The translations under genes were made by a program, and so were the position numbers. This document shows positions 34,525 through 42,725 of a stretch of 64,000 nt of DNA, in pieces. Source of the stretch: UBA5734 sp964528645 (lineage in GTDB: Bacteria; Bacillota; Clostridia; Saccharofermentanales; UBA5734); assembly GCA_964528645.1 (NCBI GenBank), contig CAZGSR010000009.1:1-64000 (forward strand), read 5' to 3'. The notes under the pieces are model-generated. The model was given only the letters and a program-made list of their open reading frames with translations, had not been told where the DNA came from and searched no databases. Position 1 is the stretch's first letter; every line of letters starts with the position of its first letter.

Positions 34525-37251
34525 TTGCCTGAAAAATTGATGCTGATCGATGGCAACAGCCTGATCAACCGGGCCTTTTTCGGTCTGGCCGGACGTAACC
34601 GCCTCACGGCACCGGATGGCACCCCGACCGGCGCCCTCTATGCCTTCCTGAATATGTTCCTGCGGTTTAAGGCCGACTATGGGCCAGACCAGATCGTGGC
34701 CGCCTTCGATCGCAAGGAACCGACCTTCCGCCACCAGATGTTTGACGGCTACAAGGCGACGCGCAAGGGGATGCCGGATGATCTGGCTGTCCAGCTGCCT
34801 GTCCTCAAGGAACTTCTCGACCTGATGGGTGTGGGCCGGGTGGAGGTGCCTGGGTATGAGGCCGACGACATCCTGGGCACATTGGCTCGCAAGGCTGAGT
34901 CTCTCGGCTCTGACGTGGCGATCCTGACCGGTGACAAAGACAGCTTCCAGCTGGTCGATGAGCACGTCTCGATCTGGCATCCCGTGACGACGACCGGCAA
35001 GACTGAGGTCCAGATCTACACCCCGGAATCGGTTCGCGAGCGATACACCATCGGCCCCGAGCAATTCGTCGACCTCAAGGCGATCATGGGTGATCCATCC
35101 GACAACATCCCCGGTGTCAAAGGCATTGGGGAAAAAGGCGCGCTCGACCTGGTCTCCCGCTTTGGCAGCCTCGACCAGATCTATGAGCACCTCGCTGAAA
35201 TCAAGCCCAATCTGGCCACCAAACTGGCGGAAAACCGCGAGATGGCCTATCTGTCACGCCAGCTGTCGCAGATCGACTGTGAGGTGCCATTGCCGGTGTC
35301 CCTGGCTGAGCTCAAGTCTCTCCAGCCGGACCGCCCGGCTTTGCTGGAGATGCTGGCCCGGCTTGATTTCCGCAGCCTGGTTGCCAAGCTCGGACTGGAG
35401 TCTGAGCCTCTGCCAGAGGCGTTGGAACAGACGACTACAGTCGCCTATACAGCAGGCTCGATCACTGATTTCAAGGCCGCCATCCAGACCGTCAAAAACC
35501 AGCCCGATGGCTGCCTGGCGTTTATCCTGGGACCGGAGGGCCAACTGCTCTGGTCGATGCCTGAAACGGAAACCTGTCTCGTTCAGGGTCTGCCGGCACA
35601 GGATCTGGTCCAGGCCTGGTCAATTCTCGGCCAGGAAGCAGTTTCGACATTGACCTACGATTATAAGAAAGCCTTACGCACATTTCGCTTGCCCGCTTTG
35701 CCGGGCCTGGTCCGGGATGTCCTGGTTGCTGCGTATCTGTTGAACCAGCTCGATGGCAAACCGGACTTCACCCGTTTGTACAGCCGGGTCACTGGCCATC
35801 ATTGGCCTTTCCAGGGCCCTGAGCGTGCTCGTGCCGGAACGGGCACTGCTCCCTCTGCCGGAGCCAGCCGGCAGCAGGACTTGTTTTCTGCACTGGAACC
35901 CTCTGCCACCGTTAACGATGCCCAGCAAACCTGGGAGTCCTGGACCCTCGAACAGTCACCGCTGGCTGTCGCTGCCCTGTCCGATCTCTGGCAGGCCCAG
36001 AAGCAAGCCATTGCCGAGCGGGGGATCGAGCACTTGGCATACCAGGTGGAACTGCCCCTGGCGGGTGTCCTGGCCGAAATGGAACTGGCCGGGTTTGCCA
36101 TCGACCAGGCAATTCTTGCTGACTTGTCACAGGATATGCAGGCGCGGATCGATGCCCTGCAGGAGCAGATTTTTGCCTTGAGTGGCAAGACCTTCAACTT
36201 GATGTCACCGAAACAGCTGGGCACAGTTCTGTTTGACCATCTCGGCCTGGCCACTGGCAAAAAGCGCAGCGGTGGCAATTATTCAACTGATTCGGAGGAG
36301 TTGGAACGCCTGATCGACCAGCATCCAGTGATCGCCCCGATCATTGAGCATCGTCTGCTGGCCAAATTACGTTCGACCTTTGTCGAAGGCTTGCGCAAGG
36401 CGATCGATCCGGCCGATGGCCGCGTCCATACGACCTTTAACCAGGTTCTGACTGCCACAGGCCGCCTGAGCAGCACCGAGCCCAATCTGCAGAATATTCC
36501 GATCCGCAGTGAACAAGGCAACCGGATCCGGGCCGCGTTTATTGCTTCGCCTGGCCATATCCTGCTCGATGCAGACTATTCGCAGATCGAGCTGCGTCTT
36601 CTGGCCCATCTGGCCGAAGATCCGGCGATGCAACAAGCCTTCAACGAAAATGAAGACATCCACACCAATACCGCCTGCCATATATTTGGCGTTTCAGACC
36701 GTGAAGTAACCTCTGCCCAGAGGGCGGTAGCCAAGACCGTCAACTTCAGCATCGTTTATGGCATCAGTGATTTCGGCCTGGCCCGCGACCTTGGTGTCAC
36801 GGTCAAACAAGCCCACCAGTACATCGCCGGCTACAACAGCCAGTACCCACAGGTCCGGGCCTACCTCGACCGTCTCGTCAAGCAGGCCTATGAGCAAGGC
36901 TATGTCGAGACGTTATTTGGCCGGCGCCGCTACCTGCCGGAATTGCAGTCGGCTAACCGCAACCTGCGCCAGTTCGGTGAGCGGGCGGCGATGAATACAC
37001 CGATCCAGGGTACAGCCGCCGACTTGATCAAGATGGCCATGGTGCGGGCACGCAATTTGTTTATCCAGGAAGGCCTCCAGGCGCGTCTTGTCCTGCAGGT
37101 CCATGACGAGCTGATCGTCGAAGCCCCTCTGGCCGAAGCAAAACCTGCAGCAGCTTTGCTCAAGCAGGCCATGGAGGATGCTCTCGAGCTCTCTGTACCC
37201 CTGATCGCCGAGGTCAAGCAGGGCCAGCGCTGGAGTGAGTGCAAGGATTGA
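34525..37251 (+). CDS. polA: DNA polymerase I
   Basis: A 908-residue family A polymerase for Okazaki-fragment processing and repair. The 5'-3' nuclease domain is at about 1-290 (LMLIDGNSLINRAFF at the start, DPSDNIPGVKGIGEKGA near 190-206). A 3'-5' exonuclease-like domain at about 310-440 has lost the DxE metal-binding motif and so is presumably inactive. The polymerase has motif A DADYSQIELRLLAHL (about 682), motif B RAVAKTVNFSIVYG (about 733) and motif C VHDELIVE (about 855). I take the TTG at 34525, 7 nt after GGAGGAA, since it gives the normal short N-terminus; the ATG at 34540 lacks a ribosome site. Confidence 0.95.
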   Translation: MPEKLMLIDGNSLINRAFFGLAGRNRLTAPDGTPTGALYAFLNMFLRFKADYGPDQIVAAFDRKEPTFRHQMFDGYKATRKGMPDDLAVQLPVLKELLDLMGVGRVEVPGYEADDILGTLARKAESLGSDVAILTGDKDSFQLVDEHVSIWHPVTTTGKTEVQIYTPESVRERYTIGPEQFVDLKAIMGDPSDNIPGVKGIGEKGALDLVSRFGSLDQIYEHLAEIKPNLATKLAENREMAYLSRQLSQIDCEVPLPVSLAELKSLQPDRPALLEMLARLDFRSLVAKLGLESEPLPEALEQTTTVAYTAGSITDFKAAIQTVKNQPDGCLAFILGPEGQLLWSMPETETCLVQGLPAQDLVQAWSILGQEAVSTLTYDYKKALRTFRLPALPGLVRDVLVAAYLLNQLDGKPDFTRLYSRVTGHHWPFQGPERARAGTGTAPSAGASRQQDLFSALEPSATVNDAQQTWESWTLEQSPLAVAALSDLWQAQKQAIAERGIEHLAYQVELPLAGVLAEMELAGFAIDQAILADLSQDMQARIDALQEQIFALSGKTFNLMSPKQLGTVLFDHLGLATGKKRSGGNYSTDSEELERLIDQHPVIAPIIEHRLLAKLRSTFVEGLRKAIDPADGRVHTTFNQVLTATGRLSSTEPNLQNIPIRSEQGNRIRAAFIASPGHILLDADYSQIELRLLAHLAEDPAMQQAFNENEDIHTNTACHIFGVSDREVTSAQRAVAKTVNFSIVYGISDFGLARDLGVTVKQAHQYIAGYNSQYPQVRAYLDRLVKQAYEQGYVETLFGRRRYLPELQSANRNLRQFGERAAMNTPIQGTAADLIKMAMVRARNLFIQEGLQARLVLQVHDELIVEAPLAEAKPAAALLKQAMEDALELSVPLIAEVKQGQRWSECKD

Positions 37252-37319
37252 GAATCACCCTTTCTAGACTGGCCTGGAGACTGGATCTTTTAAGTAACGA
37301 CCAAGGAGAAAATCAAACG

Positions 37320-37979
37320 ATGTTCATCATAGGAATCACCGGCGGCATCGGCTGCGGCAAGACAACGGTTGCTAATCTGTGCCGTCAAGCTGGACTTGCT
37401 GTCATCGACGCCGATGAAATCTCGCGTCAGGCGACCGCACCGGACGGTCTGGCCATCGAGCCCATTGTAGCTGCTTTTGGCCGCTCCGTGCTCGACGCCA
37501 AAGGCGGCCTGGACCGTGCCAAAATGGCCCGCCAGGTTTTTGCTGACCGCAGAGCTCTCGACCAGCTCAGCCAGATTGTCCATCGCGAAGTAATCGCGGA
37601 AATGCAGCGCCAGATCGAGAAACTCAAAGAAAAGAAGGTCAAAGCTGCGGTACTGGATGTGCCGATACCGGTTAAGCACGGTTTTCTCGATTCTGTCAAC
37701 CAGGTCTGGGTTGTCTGGGCAGAAGATGAGGTGCGCATCAGCCGCCTCCTCAGCCGGGGGATGGCCGAGGATGACGCCCGGCGGCGGATCGCGATGCAAA
37801 TGACCCGGGATGAATACCGGGCGATCGCCGACCACCTGATCGACAACAGCGGGGACTATGGTGCGCTGGTGCAGTCGGTTGAAGCTTTGTTCAAGGATGA
37901 GCTGGCCAGCCGGGGCATCCGGTACCAATCTCTGAAGAGTGATGATGAAGGGGACGAACGTGGTTTCAATCAGGCCTGA
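37320..37979 (+). CDS. coaE: Dephospho-CoA kinase
   Basis: A 219-residue kinase for the last step of coenzyme A synthesis, adding the 3'-phosphate. The P-loop GITGGIGCGKTT is at about 5-16, DADEISRQ near 34-41, and the LID-region Arg residues in LLSRGMAEDDARRRI near 140-155. It follows polA, a common Firmicutes order. AAGGAG at 37303-37308 is 11 nt before the ATG; the frame extends upstream to 37239 without support. It overlaps the next gene. Confidence 0.94.
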   Translation: MFIIGITGGIGCGKTTVANLCRQAGLAVIDADEISRQATAPDGLAIEPIVAAFGRSVLDAKGGLDRAKMARQVFADRRALDQLSQIVHREVIAEMQRQIEKLKEKKVKAAVLDVPIPVKHGFLDSVNQVWVVWAEDEVRISRLLSRGMAEDDARRRIAMQMTRDEYRAIADHLIDNSGDYGALVQSVEALFKDELASRGIRYQSLKSDDEGDERGFNQA

Positions 37980-38442
37980 CAGCGGGGTTGCAGATTCAAA
38001 AAGTTATCACCTGAGTCTTGCGCTGGCGGCCTTGAATCTGATGGCGGCCACAGGAACCGCGATCTACTTGTCGGCCCGCTTTGGCACAGATTTGTCTGGT
38101 CAGCCGTTGGCCCTGGCAGGCCTGCTTTTTACCGGCGGGCTGGTCCTGGTTGACCTGGCCTGGCTGGGTTTGATTTTATCCAAGTGGAGTAGAAGGGGCG
38201 CCAGTGCAAATCACCTGCAGCGCTTTTCACCCTTGAGGGCCCTCTCACGGTCACACAGTCTGATCGCCTGGCTTGTTTTCCATAGTGCGGTGATCCCACT
38301 CCTGTTCCTGGGTCCGAAATCCGGGGCATTGCACCTGTCACATTTTCTGGCATTTCTGCTGGCTGTGCTCATCATGGGATTGCTCCCAGTCGGCTTGATT
38401 GTCTGGCTCGATACTTACTTGGCCAGGAAACTGCAAGACTGA
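37960..38442 (+). CDS. Small membrane protein of unknown function
   Basis: About 160 residues with four predicted helices (near 17-35, 48-70, 98-118 and 128-150 of the chosen form) and short loops. I recognise no family. The GTG at 37960 follows AAGGGG by 6 nt and is preferred; starts at 37939-37945 (GTG, ATG, ATG) are possible. It overlaps the 3' end of coaE. In clostridia this position often holds a soluble lytic transglycosylase, which this is not. Confidence 0.6.
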   Translation: MVSIRPDSGVADSKSYHLSLALAALNLMAATGTAIYLSARFGTDLSGQPLALAGLLFTGGLVLVDLAWLGLILSKWSRRGASANHLQRFSPLRALSRSHSLIAWLVFHSAVIPLLFLGPKSGALHLSHFLAFLLAVLIMGLLPVGLIVWLDTYLARKLQD

Positions 38443-38483
38443 TAGATTCGAAGCAAGACCATGCGCCATACGTGGCGCGCCAA

Positions 38484-38525
38484 CAAAAAAAGGGCTTCCC
38501 AGAATGCATCTGGGAAGCCCTTTTG
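38484..38525. terminator. Bidirectional terminator between convergent genes
   Basis: Stem AGGGCTTCCCAGA / TCTGGGAAGCCCT (38491-38503, 38509-38521) with A7 on the left and TTTT on the right. It serves the membrane protein gene (+) and ychF (-). Confidence 0.92.
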
Positions 38526-38544
38526 TCATCTTGTCTTCTGCTGT

Positions 38545-39636
38545 TCAGACGTTGAAGCGGAACAGGACGACGTCGCCATCCTGCATCACATATTCCTTGC
38601 CTTCGGAGCGGACCTGACCCTTTTCCCGGGCGGCTGCATAGGTGCCGCTGGCCATCAGGTCATGGAAATTGACGACCTCGGCCCGGATGAAACCGCGTTC
38701 AAAGTCGGAATGGATCTTGCCAGCCGCCTGGGGCGCCTTAGTGCCGCGCTTGATCGTCCAGGCTCTGACTTCGGTCGGCCCCGCAGTTAAAAAGGACATC
38801 AGGCCCAGCAGGTGATAGCCGGCCTTGATGATCTTGTCGAGACCTGATTCCTCAAGCCCCAGGTCCTGGAGGAACAGGGCGCGTTCTTCATCTTCCAGAA
38901 CCGAGATCTCTTCTTCGATCTTGGCACTGATGGTGACGACTTCGGCATCTTCCGTAGCCGCTATGGCCCGCACGGTGGCGACATAGTCCGGCTCGGGTCC
39001 GGCCAGGGCATCTTCGGCGATGTTTGCCACATAGAGCACCGGCTTGATCGTCAGCAGGAACAGGTCGCGCAGGTACGGTTTTTCATCTTCTTCCCACGTG
39101 AGGGTACGGGCGGATTTACCTGATTCGAGGCAGGCGAGGATTTTTTCCTGCACCTCCAGCTCGGCCTGGAATTTCTTGTCGCCGCCCTTGAGCATCTTTT
39201 TCGTCTTGTCGATCCGGCGCTCCATGTATTCCATGTCACTCAAGATCAGTTCAAGATTGATGGTTTCGATGTCGCGGGCCGGGTCGGTCTGGCCGTCGAC
39301 ATGCATGACATCGGAGTCATCAAAACAGCGCACCACATGGACGATGGCATCGACTTCGCGGATGTTGGCCAGGAACTTGTTGCCAAGGCCTTCACCTTTG
39401 CTGGCGCCGCGCACCAGGCCGGCGATGTCGACAAATTCGATCGTGGCCGGGGTGTATTTTTCCGGATGGTACATCTCGGCCAGTTTGTCGAGCCGGGGAT
39501 CCGGCACGGCGACAACCCCGACATTCGGATCGATGGTACAAAAGGCATAATTGGCGACAGCAGCCCCCGCCTTGGTGATGGCATTAAACAACGTGCTTTT
39601 GCCGACATTGGGCAAACCGACAATTCCCAGACGCAT
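38545..39636 (-). CDS. ychF: Ribosome-binding ATPase YchF
   Basis: A 363-residue Obg-family P-loop protein that prefers ATP and binds ribosomes, linked to translation and stress responses. The P-loop GLPNVGKSTLFNAIT is near 6-20, with DIAGLVRGASKGEGLGNKFL for switch 2 near 69-88 and a C-terminal TGS domain (about 280-363, ending MQDGDVVLFRFNV). The NKxE specificity motif of GTPases is replaced by NIAE (near 205), as in true YchF. The ATG at 39636 follows GAGGAGG; an earlier ATG adds six residues. Confidence 0.96.
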   Translation of the reverse strand: MRLGIVGLPNVGKSTLFNAITKAGAAVANYAFCTIDPNVGVVAVPDPRLDKLAEMYHPEKYTPATIEFVDIAGLVRGASKGEGLGNKFLANIREVDAIVHVVRCFDDSDVMHVDGQTDPARDIETINLELILSDMEYMERRIDKTKKMLKGGDKKFQAELEVQEKILACLESGKSARTLTWEEDEKPYLRDLFLLTIKPVLYVANIAEDALAGPEPDYVATVRAIAATEDAEVVTISAKIEEEISVLEDEERALFLQDLGLEESGLDKIIKAGYHLLGLMSFLTAGPTEVRAWTIKRGTKAPQAAGKIHSDFERGFIRAEVVNFHDLMASGTYAAAREKGQVRSEGKEYVMQDGDVVLFRFNV

Positions 39637-39665
39637 GAAGGTCCTCCTCATCAATAAACAGAGGT

Positions 39666-39694
39666 ATTATGGCAGATTCTCGGCATCGGTTCAA
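39666..39694 (-). promoter_or_regulatory. Predicted ychF promoter
   Basis: On the minus strand, TTGAAC (39694-39689), 17-bp spacer, CATAAT (39671-39666). Confidence 0.6.
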
Positions 39695-39782
39695 CTCAAG
39701 GTGCTTTGTCGAGTGGCGGGGAGCGTCATCTGGCCGCTTCTCTCCTGAAAACAGCACATCTGGCGGTTTGTTGCCAATAAGG

Positions 39783-39819
39783 CCCTGTCGAATTCTGGCG
39801 ACTTTTGTCGTACGAATCC
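39783..39819 (+). promoter_or_regulatory. 37-bp conserved element upstream of comM-dprA
   Basis: Second copy of the element seen at 15204-15240, 30/37 identical with no gaps. It begins CCCTGTCGAATT and ends TACGAATCC, with TTTTG between. It ends 59 bp before comM. The TACGAAT part resembles the streptococcal competence (CIN) box TACGAATA, but the lineage and spacing differ. It is inferred to be a promoter or operator for DNA-uptake genes. Confidence 0.6.
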
Positions 39820-39878
39820 ATCTGCCCGCTCACGATGCTTTTTGCTAGGGTGGAAGGCAGAACGAAGGGGGGCTTCTC

Positions 39879-41465
39879 ATGCATCTGAAATACGGCCGGT
39901 TCTGTTCTGCTGCCATCCACGGGATCGAAGGCATCCTGATAGAAATTGAAGTCGCCTTGCTGCCAGGTCTGCCATCCTTTGAAATTGTCGGACTGGGTGA
40001 CTCGGCGATCCGTGAATCAAGAAACCGGATCAAGGCTGCGATCAAGAACAGCGGCTTTGTTTTTCCGTCCAGCCGCGTGACCGCCAGTCTGGCACCAGCC
40101 TGGATGCGCAAGGAAGGCAGTGCCTTTGACCTGCCCCTGGCACTGTCGATCCTGATCGCGTCTGGCCAGGTGCAGGTGCATCCATCCTTCAATAACCAGT
40201 TGCCAGGTGCTTTTGGTGAACTGGGCCTGGATGGGACGATCCGGCCGATTCCAGGTGTTTTCAACCGGACAGCTGCGATTAATCAGGCGGCGCTTCGTCA
40301 TCTGCTGGTGCCTGCAGACAATGTGGCGGAAGCCAGGACATCGGCTTCATCGGACCTTGGGATCGCAGGTGCATGGACACTGGCCGACAGTGCCCGGATC
40401 CTGTCGCAGGGGATGCCCGAGGAGTCAGATGAGGGACTGCCCCAGCCCGTACGTCCAGATCTGGCTGCCAAGGCGCCGGATATCCGGATGATACAAGGCC
40501 AGGCCAAGGCTGTCCGGGCCCTGACCCTGGCTGCGGCCGGCTGGCATCCCGTGCTGATGCTTGGATCGCCCGGTAGTGGCAAGACTGCGCTGGCTTCCAC
40601 CTTGCCGGGGATATTGCCACCACTGGATCCGGATGAAGCCCGGATCATCACCAAGATCCACAGTGCTGCCAACCGGATGGTGGGCCAGCCAGGTCTGGTT
40701 TCAGAACGACCGTTTCTGGCCCCTCATGCCGGGGTCACTCGCCATGCCCTCACCGGTGGCGGCATCCCGCCCGTCCCTGGACTGTTCAGCTTGTCGCACC
40801 TGGGCGTGCTATTCCTCGATGAACTGACCCAGATGGACAGTTCTGTCGTTGACATGCTGCGCCAGCCTCTGGAAGACCGTGAGATCCATCTCTCCCGCCT
40901 GCGCTACAATCTGGTGCTGCCGGCAGATTTCCTGCTCGTTGCCGCTGCCAATCCCTGCCGATGTGGCGAGTATTTTGAACCAGGCCAGCGCTGCCACTGC
41001 ACGCCGGATGCGGTGGCGCGCCATTTGGGCAAAATCAGTGGCCCCCTGCTGGATCGCCTGGATCTCGCGATCGAAGTCCGCCGCCCGGCACCTGATGACC
41101 TGATCCGGACAGTCCAGCCGCAAGCGGCAGATCAAGCAGCGGTTTCTTCACCCCAGCTGCGGCAAAAAATTGCTGCCGTCTGGCAGATCCAGACGGACCG
41201 CTGCCGGGCCCTGGGCAAGGCGCCTGTGCTCAATGGCCGGTTTGAAGATCCTGACCTGGCTGGACGTCTGGCCATTCCACCCGCTGTCCTGCGACTCGCT
41301 GGCCAGGCCGCTGAACGTTATCATCTGAGCGTGCGTTCGTACCAGAAACTGCTCCGGGTCACCCGGACCATCGCGGATCTCGATCTGTCCGAAACGGTCT
41401 CCACTGGACACCTGGCCGAAGCACTTGGATACCGGATCAATCTGTTTCCAGAGGGTGAACTGTAA
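39879..41465 (+). CDS. comM: ComM/YifB family Mg-chelatase-like ATPase
   Basis: A 528-residue AAA+ helicase-like protein. In naturally transformable bacteria ComM widens heteroduplex during DNA integration. The N-terminal Lon-like domain (about 1-160) includes LPSFEIVGLGDSAIRESRNR. The AAA+ core has Walker A GSPGSGKTAL (about 229-238) and LFLDELTQM as Walker B (near 311). A Cys cluster CRCGEYFEPGQRCHC lies near 361-375, and the C-terminal Mg-chelatase region ends the protein. It is coupled to dprA by a TAATG overlap. Confidence 0.94.
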   Translation: MHLKYGRFCSAAIHGIEGILIEIEVALLPGLPSFEIVGLGDSAIRESRNRIKAAIKNSGFVFPSSRVTASLAPAWMRKEGSAFDLPLALSILIASGQVQVHPSFNNQLPGAFGELGLDGTIRPIPGVFNRTAAINQAALRHLLVPADNVAEARTSASSDLGIAGAWTLADSARILSQGMPEESDEGLPQPVRPDLAAKAPDIRMIQGQAKAVRALTLAAAGWHPVLMLGSPGSGKTALASTLPGILPPLDPDEARIITKIHSAANRMVGQPGLVSERPFLAPHAGVTRHALTGGGIPPVPGLFSLSHLGVLFLDELTQMDSSVVDMLRQPLEDREIHLSRLRYNLVLPADFLLVAAANPCRCGEYFEPGQRCHCTPDAVARHLGKISGPLLDRLDLAIEVRRPAPDDLIRTVQPQAADQAAVSSPQLRQKIAAVWQIQTDRCRALGKAPVLNGRFEDPDLAGRLAIPPAVLRLAGQAAERYHLSVRSYQKLLRVTRTIADLDLSETVSTGHLAEALGYRINLFPEGEL

Positions 41466-42667
41466 TGGACCAATCATTTGATGCCATGAACCTGGCCATG
41501 GCCATCCATCTGACCCAGTGCCAGCGAACGCTAAACCTGAGGCACGCCGAGCTGCGCAAGCTGACGGATCAATGTCCCGATCTCACTCGTTTGATGCACA
41601 TGGATCTGGACGGTCTCATCGGTTTGCTGACTGGAAAAGATTCCAATCGGGAAGAAACTTTCGCAAAAGATCACATGCGCATCGAGGCCCAGGCGCTCAC
41701 TCTCCATCAGGTCCTGCAGGACACCAGCAGCCAGAGGTCAGCCATCACCCTGGCCCGCCAGTGTGCCCATCTGGCGATTAAACCTGTTTTGAGTGGTGAT
41801 CCGCAGTTTCCCAAAGCGTTGCATGAACTCAACACGTGCCCAGCCTTGCTCTATGTCCGTGGCAGCCTGCTGCCGGACATGCTTCGCTGTTTCCCCTGGG
41901 TCACGGTGATCGGAACCAGGCGACCGACCGTTTACGGCCAGAAAGTGACGCGCAAGATCACACGCGGTCTGTGTCAGGGTGGTGCTGTGATCGTCAGCGG
42001 CCTGGCCCGGGGGATCGACACGCTGGCACACCAGACTGCATTGAAAAACCAGGGGTTTACAGTCGGAGTGATTGCCTCAGGCCATGACTACGACTACCCG
42101 CCGGAAAATGCTGAATTGATTGCCGAGATGGCTGAAAGAGGGGTGATTCTATCGGAACATCCACCTGGAGTACCACCGGTGCGCCAGAATTTTCCGGCTC
42201 GCAACCGGCTTTTAAGCGGTTTGTCAAAAGCCGTGGCGGTCATGGAAGCGGCACAGAAAAGTGGCACGCTGATTACCACCACGTATGCGGCCGACCAGAA
42301 CCGCGACGTATTTGCCGTGCCGGGCAGCATCCTCGACCAGGCCAGTGCTGGATGCCATCAGCTGATCCGGGATGGTGCACATGTCCTGGAGTCTGTGGAT
42401 GACATTTTCCAGATTTGCGGGCTGGAACGCCAGCTATCCTGGCTTGAACCCTCGCGGCAGAGAGAAAATGGCGTCCAGGATGGTGCTGTGTCCAGAATTC
42501 TGCAGGCTTTGCGCATCCATAGTCTGACCATGGATGAGCTCACAGCAGAGATTCCCGATCAGGCCCAGGAGACCATGGCCCGGGTTGCTTTACTGGAACT
42601 TCAGGGCTATCTGGTGCAAAGTCGAGGCCGGTATGCTTTGACAGAGCTTGGAGATTCAAGTATATAA
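41465..42667 (+). CDS. dprA: DNA processing protein DprA
   Basis: A 400-residue protein that binds incoming single-stranded DNA and loads RecA during transformation. An N-terminal helical SAM-like part (about 1-125) is followed by the Rossmann-fold core (about 130-350): IGTRRPTVYG, VSGLARGIDTLAH, NRLLSGLSKAVAVMEA, and SGTLITTTYAADQNRDVFAVPG over two conserved stretches. A winged-helix-like end lies at about 345-400. It is co-transcribed with comM under the 37-bp element. The topA promoter lies inside its 3' end. Confidence 0.95.
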   Translation: MDQSFDAMNLAMAIHLTQCQRTLNLRHAELRKLTDQCPDLTRLMHMDLDGLIGLLTGKDSNREETFAKDHMRIEAQALTLHQVLQDTSSQRSAITLARQCAHLAIKPVLSGDPQFPKALHELNTCPALLYVRGSLLPDMLRCFPWVTVIGTRRPTVYGQKVTRKITRGLCQGGAVIVSGLARGIDTLAHQTALKNQGFTVGVIASGHDYDYPPENAELIAEMAERGVILSEHPPGVPPVRQNFPARNRLLSGLSKAVAVMEAAQKSGTLITTTYAADQNRDVFAVPGSILDQASAGCHQLIRDGAHVLESVDDIFQICGLERQLSWLEPSRQRENGVQDGAVSRILQALRIHSLTMDELTAEIPDQAQETMARVALLELQGYLVQSRGRYALTELGDSSI

Positions 42668-42668
42668 T
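42638..42668 (+). promoter_or_regulatory. Predicted topA promoter inside the dprA 3' end
   Basis: Consensus TTGACA (42638-42643), 17-bp spacer to TATATA (42661-42666), or 19 bp to TATAAT (42663-42668). This frees topA and trmFO from competence control. Confidence 0.7.
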
Positions 42669-42725
42669 GGACGAATAACGCTTGCATCCGGCCTGATTGG
42701 CTGTAAAAAACAAGGATAGGACTTC

